Shown piece by piece: positions 14,674 to 21,833 of a DNA stretch of 64,000 nucleotides. A model generated the notes under the pieces. The model was given only the letters and a program-made list of their open reading frames with translations. It searched no databases and was not told the origin of the DNA. The stretch covers positions 285,021 through 349,020 of the forward strand of contig CAVROX010000005.1 in assembly GCA_963722965.1 (NCBI GenBank). The letters are read 5' to 3'. Every line of letters begins with the position of its first letter. The stretch's first letter is position 1. The stretch is from DATLSM01 sp963722965. Its GTDB lineage: Bacteria; Actinomycetota; Thermoleophilia; Solirubrobacterales; 70-9. The position numbers and the translations under genes are program-made.

Positions 14674-17487
14674 TCAGCCGCAGCCGGTGTTGTTGCCGCA
14701 GCTGCTGCAGGTGTAGCAGGAGCCGGTGCGCTGCATCATCCCGCCGCACTGCTCGCAGGCAGGGCCGAGGTCAAGGCCCGACATCCTGGCCGGAACCACG
14801 GGCGGGGTTTCGGTGAAGGCCGCCGCAGCGGGGACAGTCTCGCCCCCCCTCGCTTTTGTCGTCCCATTGCCGTTTTTTGCGGGGCTATTGGCGGGGCCGG
14901 CGGTGTCGCCCGTTGCGATTCCGAGGCCGAGCTGGGCCGTCTCCTCGCTCTGTTTGGCGCGCACCTCGGACGTCATGATCCCGAGTTCCTCCAGAGTGTC
15001 GGTGTCCTCGATGAAGCGGCTCGCGACCCAGCGCATGATGTAGTCGGGAAGCGATTTGGCAAAGGGGATCTCGGGGTTGCCGGTAATCCCCTCAGGCTCG
15101 AACCGCATATAGCTGAACTTGCGCACGAAGTCTTCGAGCGGGACGCCGTACTGGAGACCGAGCGAGATCGCCGTTGCGAAGGCATTCATCAGCCCCCGCA
15201 TCGTCGAACCCTCCTTGCCGATGTCGGTGAGGAAGATCTCGCCGACCGAGCCGTCCTCGTACTTGCCGGCGGTTATGTATCCCTCGTGGCCGGCGATCGA
15301 GAACTTGTGAGTGATCGATTCGCGCTCGCGCGGCATCCGCTTGCGCTCCGGTGCCGCGATCGCGACCTCTGCTCCGGCCTTCTTTGCCTCCTGGGCGTCG
15401 GTGCGCAGGGCCTGTGCTGTCTTTGACCCATCGCGGTAGATCGCCAGCGCCTTCAGCCCGCCCTTCCAGCCACGCGCGTAGGCGTCGGCGATGTCCTCGA
15501 TCGTCGCCGATTGCGGCAGGTTGACCGTCTTTGAGATCGCGCCGGAGATGAACGGCTGCGTCGCGGCCATCATGTCGATGTGGCCGGTGTGGGAGATCGC
15601 CCGCTCGCCCACCGCGACGTCGAAGACCGGCAGGTGCTCGTCCTTCAGCCCGGGCGCGCCGATGATCGTGCCCTGCTCGGTGATGAAGGCGTCGATCTGG
15701 TCGATCTCGGCAGCGGAGTAGCCGAGGGTGTGCAGCGCCAAGGGCACCGAGCGGTTGACGATCGTCATCTGCCCGCCGCCAACCAGCTCCTTGAACTTGA
15801 CCAGCGAGAAGTCCGGCTCGATCCCGGTCGTGTCGCAATCCATCAGGAAGCTGATCGTGCCGGTTGGCGCCAGCACCGTTGCCTGTGCGTTGCGGTAGCC
15901 ATGCTCTTCTCCAAGTTCGACCGCCTCCTCCCAGGCCCGCTGCGCCGCCCTGAGCAAATCGCCCCTGATCCCGGTCGGGTCGATGTCATGGGCCGCGTCG
16001 CGGTGCATGCGCATCACCCCGTTGTGAGGTTCGCGGTTGCGGATGTACTCGTCGTAGGGACCAGTCGCCCCGGCGGCGATCAGCGCCGACTGTCGGTAGG
16101 CGCGCCCGGTCATCAACGCGGTGATCGCCGCGGCGACATTGCGCCCCGCGTCGGAGTCGTAGGGGAGCCCGTCGGACATCAACAGCGCGCCGAGGTTGGC
16201 GTAGCCGAGACCGAGCTGGCGGAAACGGTTGGCGTTGGTACCGATCTCCTCGGTCGGGTAGCTGGAGAACCCGACCAAGATCTCCTGCGCGAGGAAGACG
16301 ATGTCGACCGCGTGCTCGAAGTCCTCGACGTCGAAGCTGCCGTCCTCGCGGCGGAACTTCATCAGGTTGAGCGAGGCGAGGTTGCAGGCTGAGTCGTCGA
16401 CGTGCATGTACTCCGAGCAGGGGTTGGACGCGTTGATTCGACCCGACTCCGGGCAGGTGTGCCAACGGTTGATCGTCGTGTCGTACTGGACGCCCGGGTC
16501 GGCGCAGCGCCAGGCTGCGTCGGCGATCTGATCCATAAGGTCGCGGGCATCGAGGGTCTTCACCGGCTCGCCGGTGACGCGGGCCATCAGCTGCCACTTC
16601 TCGTCGCTCTCAACGGCCTCCATGAAGTCGTCGGTTACCCGCACCGAGTTGTTGGCGTTCTGGTATTGGATCGAGGTGAAGCCCTCTCCGTCGATCGACA
16701 TATCGAAGCCCGCGTCGCGCAGCGCACCGGCCTTCTCCTCCTCGTTGGCCTTGCACCAGACGAAGTGCTCGATGTCGGGGTGGTCGACGTCGAGGACAAC
16801 CATCTTCGCCGCCCGCCGCGTCTTGCCCCCGGACTTGATCGTCCCTGCCCAGGCATCGGCCCCGCGCATGAAGCTGACCGGTCCGCTCGCCGTGCCGCCC
16901 TTCTTCAGCGGCTCCATCGAGCCGCGGATGTTGGAGAGGTTGATACCCGAGCCGGACCCGCCGCGGAAGATCTTCCCCTCCTTCGTGTTCCACTCCAGGA
17001 TCGACTCCATCGTGTCCTCGACGCTGAGGATGAAGCAGGCCGAGCACTGCGGCTTCTCCTCAAAACCGACGTTAAACCAGACCGGCGAGTTAAACGCCGC
17101 CCTCTGGTTGAGCAGGATCGAGGTCAGCTCCGCTTCGAAGGCTTCGCCATCCTCGGTCGAGGCGAAGTAGCCGCCCTCGCGCCCCCAGCCCGCGATCGTC
17201 CCCGCGACCCGCCCGATCATTTGCTTGACCGAGCTCTCGCGCTGCTCGCTGCCCAGCTGCCCGCGGAAGTACTTCTGGGAGACGATGTTGGCCGCGTTTT
17301 GGGACCAGCTCTTCGGGAACTCGACCCCTAGTTGGGCGAACGCCGGGTTCTCGGGGTTACCGATCACCGCGTCGCGGATCTCCCACTCGACCTCGTCGAA
17401 GGGATGCGTCCCGGCAGTCGAGAACCGCCGCTCGATCGAGAGGCCCCGCAGACCGTTTTTAAGGGTGCCGGTGGCGGTCTTGGACAT
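14674..17487 (-). CDS. nrdJ: Adenosylcobalamin-dependent (class II) ribonucleoside-diphosphate reductase
   Basis: A 937-residue class II ribonucleotide reductase that makes deoxyribonucleotides with a cobalamin-generated thiyl radical. The substrate-loop region FNSPVWFNVG is at 133-141, a redox Cys in KPQCSACF at 148, and the active-site segment NPCSE at 355-359 with Cys357 and Glu359. The C-terminus carries a Cys-rich tail (CEQCGGMM, CYTCSSCG) that probably binds zinc and relays reductant. The start has a good ribosome-binding site (AGAGGAGA). No cobalamin riboswitch is seen in the short upstream region. It diverges from the hemolysin III-like gene, and its 3' end is followed by the riboswitch of the next gene. 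Confidence 0.96.
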   Translation of the reverse strand: MSKTATGTLKNGLRGLSIERRFSTAGTHPFDEVEWEIRDAVIGNPENPAFAQLGVEFPKSWSQNAANIVSQKYFRGQLGSEQRESSVKQMIGRVAGTIAGWGREGGYFASTEDGEAFEAELTSILLNQRAAFNSPVWFNVGFEEKPQCSACFILSVEDTMESILEWNTKEGKIFRGGSGSGINLSNIRGSMEPLKKGGTASGPVSFMRGADAWAGTIKSGGKTRRAAKMVVLDVDHPDIEHFVWCKANEEEKAGALRDAGFDMSIDGEGFTSIQYQNANNSVRVTDDFMEAVESDEKWQLMARVTGEPVKTLDARDLMDQIADAAWRCADPGVQYDTTINRWHTCPESGRINASNPCSEYMHVDDSACNLASLNLMKFRREDGSFDVEDFEHAVDIVFLAQEILVGFSSYPTEEIGTNANRFRQLGLGYANLGALLMSDGLPYDSDAGRNVAAAITALMTGRAYRQSALIAAGATGPYDEYIRNREPHNGVMRMHRDAAHDIDPTGIRGDLLRAAQRAWEEAVELGEEHGYRNAQATVLAPTGTISFLMDCDTTGIEPDFSLVKFKELVGGGQMTIVNRSVPLALHTLGYSAAEIDQIDAFITEQGTIIGAPGLKDEHLPVFDVAVGERAISHTGHIDMMAATQPFISGAISKTVNLPQSATIEDIADAYARGWKGGLKALAIYRDGSKTAQALRTDAQEAKKAGAEVAIAAPERKRMPRERESITHKFSIAGHEGYITAGKYEDGSVGEIFLTDIGKEGSTMRGLMNAFATAISLGLQYGVPLEDFVRKFSYMRFEPEGITGNPEIPFAKSLPDYIMRWVASRFIEDTDTLEELGIMTSEVRAKQSEETAQLGLGIATGDTAGPANSPAKNGNGTTKARGGETVPAAAAFTETPPVVPARMSGLDLGPACEQCGGMMQRTGSCYTCSSCGNNTGCG

Positions 17488-17576
17488 CGAACTTCTCCTC
17501 TCGCAGCGACTTTCGGGGGTAACTGCGCAGGATCGTCATCTTGTCGGACGGACTTTGTCGTCGCGGATTCCGCAAA

Positions 17577-17595
17577 CGCCGCATATTTCGCGGCG
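17577..17595. promoter_or_regulatory. Inverted repeat between nrdJ and hemolysin III gene
   Basis: CGCCGC and GCGGCG flank a 7-bp AT-rich core (ATATTTC) in the 132-bp divergent intergenic region. It could be an operator or a small hairpin in the hemolysin-gene leader. It does not match an NrdR box by eye. No regulator can be assigned. Confidence 0.3.
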
Positions 17596-17619
17596 CTCTC
17601 CCTCTATGGTGACAAGTCG

Positions 17620-18324
17620 ATGGTGCGAGGGAAGGCCGCCGGGAAGGCGGAATCTGCAAAGGAAGTTGCAAGCGAGGCGATCGCGGCGGTCAAGCCGAAG
17701 CTTCGCGGGGTATCCCACACCTGGGCCTTCTTCGTCTCGCTCTTCCTCGGCGCCGCGCTGATCTTCGCCGCGAAGACGCCGCGGGCGACCCTCGCAGTTG
17801 CGATCTACGCGGTCAGCCTCTCGGCCCTGCTGGGTACCAGCGCCCTCTATCACCGGGTCGAATGGAAGCGTCCGAACGTCCGCCGCTGGATGCGCCGTCT
17901 GGACCACTCGATGATCTTCTTCCTCATCGCGGGCACCTACACGCCCTTCGCCCTGCTTGTATTGCACGGGCCGCTGGCCGCCGCCATCCTTCTCGTCGTC
18001 TGGATCGGCGCCATCGCCGGCGCCGCGGTTGAGATGATCTGGATCGACCACCCGAAATGGGTTGCGGCGCTGATCTACATGTCGCTCGGCTGGGTCGCCG
18101 CCGTCGCCTTCCCCGAGCTGTGGTCTGACATTGGGGTGATCGGGACGCTTCTGATCGCCGCCGGTGGCCTCCTCTACACCGCCGGCGCCGTCGTCTACGC
18201 GACCCAGCGCCCCAACCCAAACCCGCGCGTCTTTGGCTACCACGAGGTCTTCCACGCCCTCGTCATAGCCGCCGCCGCGGCTCATTTTGCCGCCGTCGCA
18301 TTCTTCGCCCTTCCGGCGGCGTAG
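17620..18324 (+). CDS. Hemolysin III family membrane protein
   Basis: A 234-residue protein with seven hydrophobic segments after a short basic N-terminus. The conserved family motifs are ALYHRVEW after segment 2, RLDHSMIFFLIAGTYTPF at segment 3, and HEVFHALVIAAAAAHF at the end. The His and Asp residues in these motifs are those proposed to bind metal in the PAQR/hemolysin III superfamily. Bacterial members are often annotated as hemolysins, but their physiological role is poorly known and membrane or lipid hydrolase activity is the current idea. The frame is open upstream of 17620, but that part is shadowed by nrdJ, so the ATG here is preferred. Confidence 0.88.
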   Translation: MVRGKAAGKAESAKEVASEAIAAVKPKLRGVSHTWAFFVSLFLGAALIFAAKTPRATLAVAIYAVSLSALLGTSALYHRVEWKRPNVRRWMRRLDHSMIFFLIAGTYTPFALLVLHGPLAAAILLVVWIGAIAGAAVEMIWIDHPKWVAALIYMSLGWVAAVAFPELWSDIGVIGTLLIAAGGLLYTAGAVVYATQRPNPNPRVFGYHEVFHALVIAAAAAHFAAVAFFALPAA

Positions 18325-18328
18325 CGGG

Positions 18329-18892
18329 CTAGGCCGCGGTTGCCAACCCCACCTCAACCTCGGCAGCCTGAAGCAGCTCCTCGAGGATCTCCTCGAGCTG
18401 GACGGCCTGCTGGGGAGCAAGCCTGAGGCTCCCGCCGACGAGCTGCTGGTGGGCCCGGGCGACCGGCAGCTCGGCCTCGATCACGCGTCCGCCCATCGCC
18501 GCCAGCACCTTGCGCAGCTCCGCTTGTGCCCAGACCGCCCCGAACATGCTCTTCGAGGCGCCGATCGCAGCCGCGGGCTTGCCGTTCAGCGCGCTCTGTC
18601 CAGCCGGGCGCGAGGCCCAGTCGAGCGCGTTCTTGAGCTGACCGGGAAGCGAGTGGTTGTACTCGGGCGTCGCGATCAAGACCGCGTCCGCGCCGCGGAT
18701 CGCCGCGCGCAGCTCCCGCACCCCATCGGGCAGCGGACCGGCCTCGGCGTCCTCGCTGTAGGGGGGGATCTCCGCCAGCCGCTCGAACGTCTCAAGCTCC
18801 GCCCCGGCCGGCAGCCGCTCACTGGCCGCGCGCAGCAGGGCGGAGTTGAGCGAGCCCTTGCGCAGGCTGCCCGATATGCCAAGGACCCGCAT
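18329..18892 (-). CDS. NADPH-dependent FMN reductase
   Basis: A 187-residue flavodoxin-fold protein. The phosphate-binding loop GISGSLRKGSLNSALL is at the N-terminus, and the family motif PEYNHSLPGQLKNALDWASR is central. GKPAAAIGASKSMFGAVWAQ follows. These features match the NADPH-dependent FMN reductases (ChrR, SsuE, azoreductase-like), which reduce flavin or quinones and limit oxidative stress. It is 2 bp downstream of the YceI gene on the same strand and is probably cotranscribed with it. The physiological substrate is unknown. Confidence 0.92.
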   Translation of the reverse strand: MRVLGISGSLRKGSLNSALLRAASERLPAGAELETFERLAEIPPYSEDAEAGPLPDGVRELRAAIRGADAVLIATPEYNHSLPGQLKNALDWASRPAGQSALNGKPAAAIGASKSMFGAVWAQAELRKVLAAMGGRVIEAELPVARAHQQLVGGSLRLAPQQAVQLEEILEELLQAAEVEVGLATAA

Positions 18893-18894
18893 CG

Positions 18895-19446
18895 CTACCC
18901 GGCCTCCGCGACCAACTCCAGCTCTACTGCGATGCTTACCTCGTACTCGAGTACCTGGCCGCCACTCGGCAGGTCTGCGTTCCAGTCCAGGCCAAAGTCG
19001 CGGCGGTCGACTGCGGCATTTAGGGAGAGGCCGACCCGGGCGCCGCCGCTGAGGTCGGCGCCGAGCTGGGCGAATCGGCCACTCGCCTCCACTGCATGTC
19101 TTTGGCCCTTGACCTCCAGTTCGCCGCGCAAGCGCAGCGAGCCATCCGCGGCGATCTCCAGGTCGGTTGAGATGAAGCGGAGCAGTGGGTAGCGGTCCGC
19201 GTCGAAGAAGTCGGGAGAGAGGAGGTGGCCCTTCAACTGCTCCTCGGAGACATCGATGCTGGTGACCTCGACTGTCCCCTCGAGCTTTGGCTCCTCGCCT
19301 CCGGTCAGGCTCGCCTGGTAGGAGCTGAAGCCGCTGCGAAAGGCGGAAACGCCGTTGTGGACGACGGCGAAGCCGATCGAAGAGTGAACCGGGTCGACGG
19401 TCCAGACTCCGGCCGGGATCTTTTGCTCGACGGTTGGGGTGCTCAT
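18895..19446 (-). CDS. YceI family lipid-binding-type protein
   Basis: A 183-residue protein that begins with the diagnostic YceI opening, GVWTVDPVHSSIGFAVVHNG. The rest is a beta-rich lipocalin-like barrel containing GTVEVTSIDVSEEQLKGHL and DADRYPLLRF. It has no signal peptide, so unlike E. coli YceI it probably acts in the cytoplasm. Family members bind polyisoprenoid or amphiphilic molecules; the ligand here is unknown. It diverges from a MarR regulator across an AT-rich region with palindromes, which suggests MarR control of this gene and the FMN reductase behind it. Confidence 0.92.
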   Translation of the reverse strand: MSTPTVEQKIPAGVWTVDPVHSSIGFAVVHNGVSAFRSGFSSYQASLTGGEEPKLEGTVEVTSIDVSEEQLKGHLLSPDFFDADRYPLLRFISTDLEIAADGSLRLRGELEVKGQRHAVEASGRFAQLGADLSGGARVGLSLNAAVDRRDFGLDWNADLPSGGQVLEYEVSIAVELELVAEAG

Positions 19447-19563
19447 ATCGGTTCCTTCCTGAAGTTCATTGCCAAATAAATAATTGATTCCGAAAGCATC
19501 ATATCAGAAATTATTGTTGAATCAACTATTGCTTAGGCAATGTTTCTCTGCGATGATCTGAGG
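19447..19563. promoter_or_regulatory. Divergent yceI/marR control region with palindromes
   Basis: This stretch is much more AT-rich than its surroundings. It holds GTTGA-A-TCAAC at 19516-19526, a perfect 5-bp-arm palindrome, and ATTGCTTAGGCAAT at 19528-19541, with ATTGC/GCAAT arms. Both are plausible MarR operators. The second overlaps an alternative ATG at 19540, so the MarR start at 19564 is preferred. Confidence 0.55.
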
Positions 19564-20055
19564 ATGAGCGAGCGAGTGAGTGCGGTGGCCGGGAGCAACG
19601 GCGCGGAGGGCGCCGCGAGCCCCCACGGCGAGGCCTGGCGGTCGCTGGCCCGCACCCACGCTGCGGTCTCCCAGCGCCTCCAGGAGGCGCTCGCCCAGGC
19701 CGACTTCCCGCCCCTTCCTTGGTATGAGGTACTAGCCACCGTTGCCGATGCAACGGAGGAGCGGATGCGGATGGGCGACCTCGCGGAGGTCCTGGTGATT
19801 ACCCGCGGCGGGCTGACCAAGCTCGTCGACCGCTTGGTCAAGGCCGGGTTGCTCGAGCGGACCTTCTGCGAGACCGACCGCCGGGTCAGCTACGCGACCC
19901 TGATGCCCGCCGGCCGCGAGCTGCTGGAGGAGATGCGCCCGGTCGTGATCGCGGAGCTGAAGGTTGCCTTCTCCGCCAAACTCACGGTCGGTGAGGCAAA
20001 GGACCTGCAGGACACCCTCGACCGGGTCCGCTCCTCCGCTTGCGGCGCCGGCTGA
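19564..20055 (+). CDS. MarR family transcriptional regulator
   Basis: A 163-residue winged-helix regulator. The N-terminal helices (SLARTHAAVSQRLQEALAQA) form the dimer interface. The reader-head region is MRMGDLAEVLVITRGGLTKLVDRLVKAG, and the wing is TFCETDRRVSYATLMPAGREL. The DxR wing motif (DRR) is present. It probably represses the divergent yceI/FMN reductase pair and itself. The inducing ligand is unknown; phenolics or oxidants are typical. An ATG at 19540 would add eight residues but overlaps a palindrome. Confidence 0.9.
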   Translation: MSERVSAVAGSNGAEGAASPHGEAWRSLARTHAAVSQRLQEALAQADFPPLPWYEVLATVADATEERMRMGDLAEVLVITRGGLTKLVDRLVKAGLLERTFCETDRRVSYATLMPAGRELLEEMRPVVIAELKVAFSAKLTVGEAKDLQDTLDRVRSSACGAG

Positions 20056-20065
20056 GTCTGAACGG

Positions 20066-20812
20066 TCAGGCGAGCGCGGCGGCGGCCCGATCTTTGGCGG
20101 ACTCGACGATCGCCAGCACGGCGCTCTCCTCGCCCTCGCGCAGCAGCGCCACCGGGTCGGGATCGCCGTTGACGATCGCCTCGAAGAACTCCTTGCGGTC
20201 CTGGAAAGTGGGAAGCGTCCCCTTTGCCCAGCCGCGGGCATCGTTGAGAATCACCGCCAGCCGCGCGTACTCTTCGCCGAAGAGCTCAGCGACTTCCCGT
20301 TTCATCCGTTTCGCCAGGGCGGGGGAGGCACCGGCGGTCGAGATCGCGATCGCGAGTGGTCCGCTGCGTAGGATCGCCGGGAGGATGAAGTTGCAAAGCG
20401 GCGGCACATCGACCACGTTGACCAACATGGCCCGCCGCTCGGCGTCGTCAAAGACGCCGATGTTGACCTCGCTGTCGTCGGTCGCGGCGATGACCAGGAA
20501 GGCGTCCTCGAGGTCGGCTGCCCCCGCGTAGGGGCGCCTCTCCCACTCGATCGATCCCTCCGCCGCCAGCGCCTCCAGCTCGGGGTGGGCGAGAGGAGCG
20601 ATCAGCCTCACCACGCCATCGCAGGTGAGCAGCCCCTCGACCTTCTCCAGCCCCACGTCGCCGCCGCCGACTACCAGGCAGCGGCGCCCCGTCAGCTTCA
20701 AGCAGGCGATGTAGAAGGGCGTCTGCAGCATGTCCCGCACGCAGGACTGGTCGCAGATGCCCTTCCGCAACTGACAGACACACTCCTTGCCCACGTAGGC
20801 CTGAGCCGGCAT
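20066..20812 (-). CDS. Precorrin-2 dehydrogenase / siroheme synthase N-terminal domain
   Basis: A 248-residue protein whose core matches the CysG N-terminal domain (Met8p-like): FYIACLKLTGRRCLVVGGGD is the NAD-binding Rossmann start, and STAGASPALAKRMKREVAEL is the conserved catalytic region. It oxidises precorrin-2 to sirohydrochlorin and often also inserts iron. The C-terminal methyltransferase domain is absent. Read from the ATG at 20812 it has an unusual N-terminal extension with four cysteines (CVC, GIC, QSC) at about 11-24. A shorter start at 20731 would remove it. It lies 10 bp upstream of the epimerase gene on the same strand. Confidence 0.87.
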   Translation of the reverse strand: MPAQAYVGKECVCQLRKGICDQSCVRDMLQTPFYIACLKLTGRRCLVVGGGDVGLEKVEGLLTCDGVVRLIAPLAHPELEALAAEGSIEWERRPYAGAADLEDAFLVIAATDDSEVNIGVFDDAERRAMLVNVVDVPPLCNFILPAILRSGPLAIAISTAGASPALAKRMKREVAELFGEEYARLAVILNDARGWAKGTLPTFQDRKEFFEAIVNGDPDPVALLREGEESAVLAIVESAKDRAAAALA

Positions 20813-20822
20813 CGTTCGAAGG

Positions 20823-21755
20823 TTAGAGGGAGTCCAAGGTAAGGCGCAGGCCCTCCTCGAGTCCGATCGCTGCCCGCCATCCCAGCTCGCGCTCGGCACG
20901 CGCCGGGTCGATCGCGATTCGCTGCACCTCGCCGGCGCGCGGCGGCGCGAACTGGGGTTCAAAGCCCGGGGCGCCATCCAGCTCCCCGAGCATCCGAACC
21001 AACTCCAGCACGTCGGTCTCGATCCCGGTGCCAATGTTGATCGGACCGCTCGCCGCGCCGCCGCCGGCGGCCAGCGCCGCCGCGATCACGTCGCCCACGT
21101 ATATGTAGTCGCGGGTCTGGGTGCCGTCCCCGAACACAGTCGGGTTCCCGCCGCCGCGCAGCTTGCCGCAAAAGATCGCGATTACCCCGGCCTCGCCGAG
21201 CGGGTCCTGGCGCGGCCCGTAGACGTTGCCCAGCCGCAGCGACACGCTGGAGAGCCCGTAGAGGCGCTCGTAGAGCGCCAGGTAGCCCTCGGCGGCGAAC
21301 TTGCTCTGACCGTAGGGGGAGAGCGGCTCGACGGCGGCGCTCTCGCTCAACGGCAGCGCCTTGCCCGCGCCCTCTCCGTAGATCGCCCCGCCGGTGGACA
21401 CAAAGACGAAGCGCCCGGCCCCCGTCAAGCGCGCCGCCTCCAGCAGGTTGGCGGTGCCGCCGACGTTGATGGCGGCGTCGAAGGCCGGGTCCGCGACCGA
21501 CTTGCGAACGTCGATCTGGGCCGCCAGGTGAAAGATCGCCTCCGCTCGGGCCGCGCCAACCGCCTCGGCCACGGCACCGGCGTCGCGGACGTCGACCTCG
21601 ACCAGCCGCGCGCCCGCTCCCAGCGCCGCGTCGAGGTTCTCCCGCCGCCCGGTGGAGAGGTCGTCGAGAACCGTCACCTCCTCGCCGCGTGCCAGCAGCG
21701 CGTCGACCAGGTTGGACCCGATGAACCCCGCCCCGCCTGTCACCGCGCACCTCAT
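20823..21755 (-). CDS. NAD-dependent epimerase/dehydratase (UDP-glucose 4-epimerase-like)
   Basis: A 310-residue short-chain dehydrogenase-type sugar-nucleotide enzyme. It begins with the NAD-binding motif TGGAGFIGSN, has VLDDLSTGRRENL as seen in GalE-like proteins, and the catalytic SPYGQSKFAAEGY with the YxxxK pair. LRLGNVYGPRQDP follows. It probably interconverts a UDP-sugar for envelope polysaccharide, but GalE versus another epimerase cannot be settled. The frame remains open far upstream because it overlaps topA; the ATG at 21755 at the Rossmann start is chosen. Confidence 0.9.
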   Translation of the reverse strand: MRCAVTGGAGFIGSNLVDALLARGEEVTVLDDLSTGRRENLDAALGAGARLVEVDVRDAGAVAEAVGAARAEAIFHLAAQIDVRKSVADPAFDAAINVGGTANLLEAARLTGAGRFVFVSTGGAIYGEGAGKALPLSESAAVEPLSPYGQSKFAAEGYLALYERLYGLSSVSLRLGNVYGPRQDPLGEAGVIAIFCGKLRGGGNPTVFGDGTQTRDYIYVGDVIAAALAAGGGAASGPINIGTGIETDVLELVRMLGELDGAPGFEPQFAPPRAGEVQRIAIDPARAERELGWRAAIGLEEGLRLTLDSL

Positions 21756-21833
21756 GCAGACGTCGATCCTAGGGGGATCGAATGGTGCGAGTCCCCTGGG
21801 GTGGGCAAGAGCCCCTGCTACCCTCGCCGGCCG

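Noticed and set aside
16402..17331. 309-codon open frame on the plus strand
   Set aside because: It lies wholly inside nrdJ on the other strand and reads as a shadow of that gene.
17488..17619. Cobalamin riboswitch upstream of the class II ribonucleotide reductase
   Set aside because: The region is only 132 bp and lacks the B12-box; only a short inverted repeat is seen.
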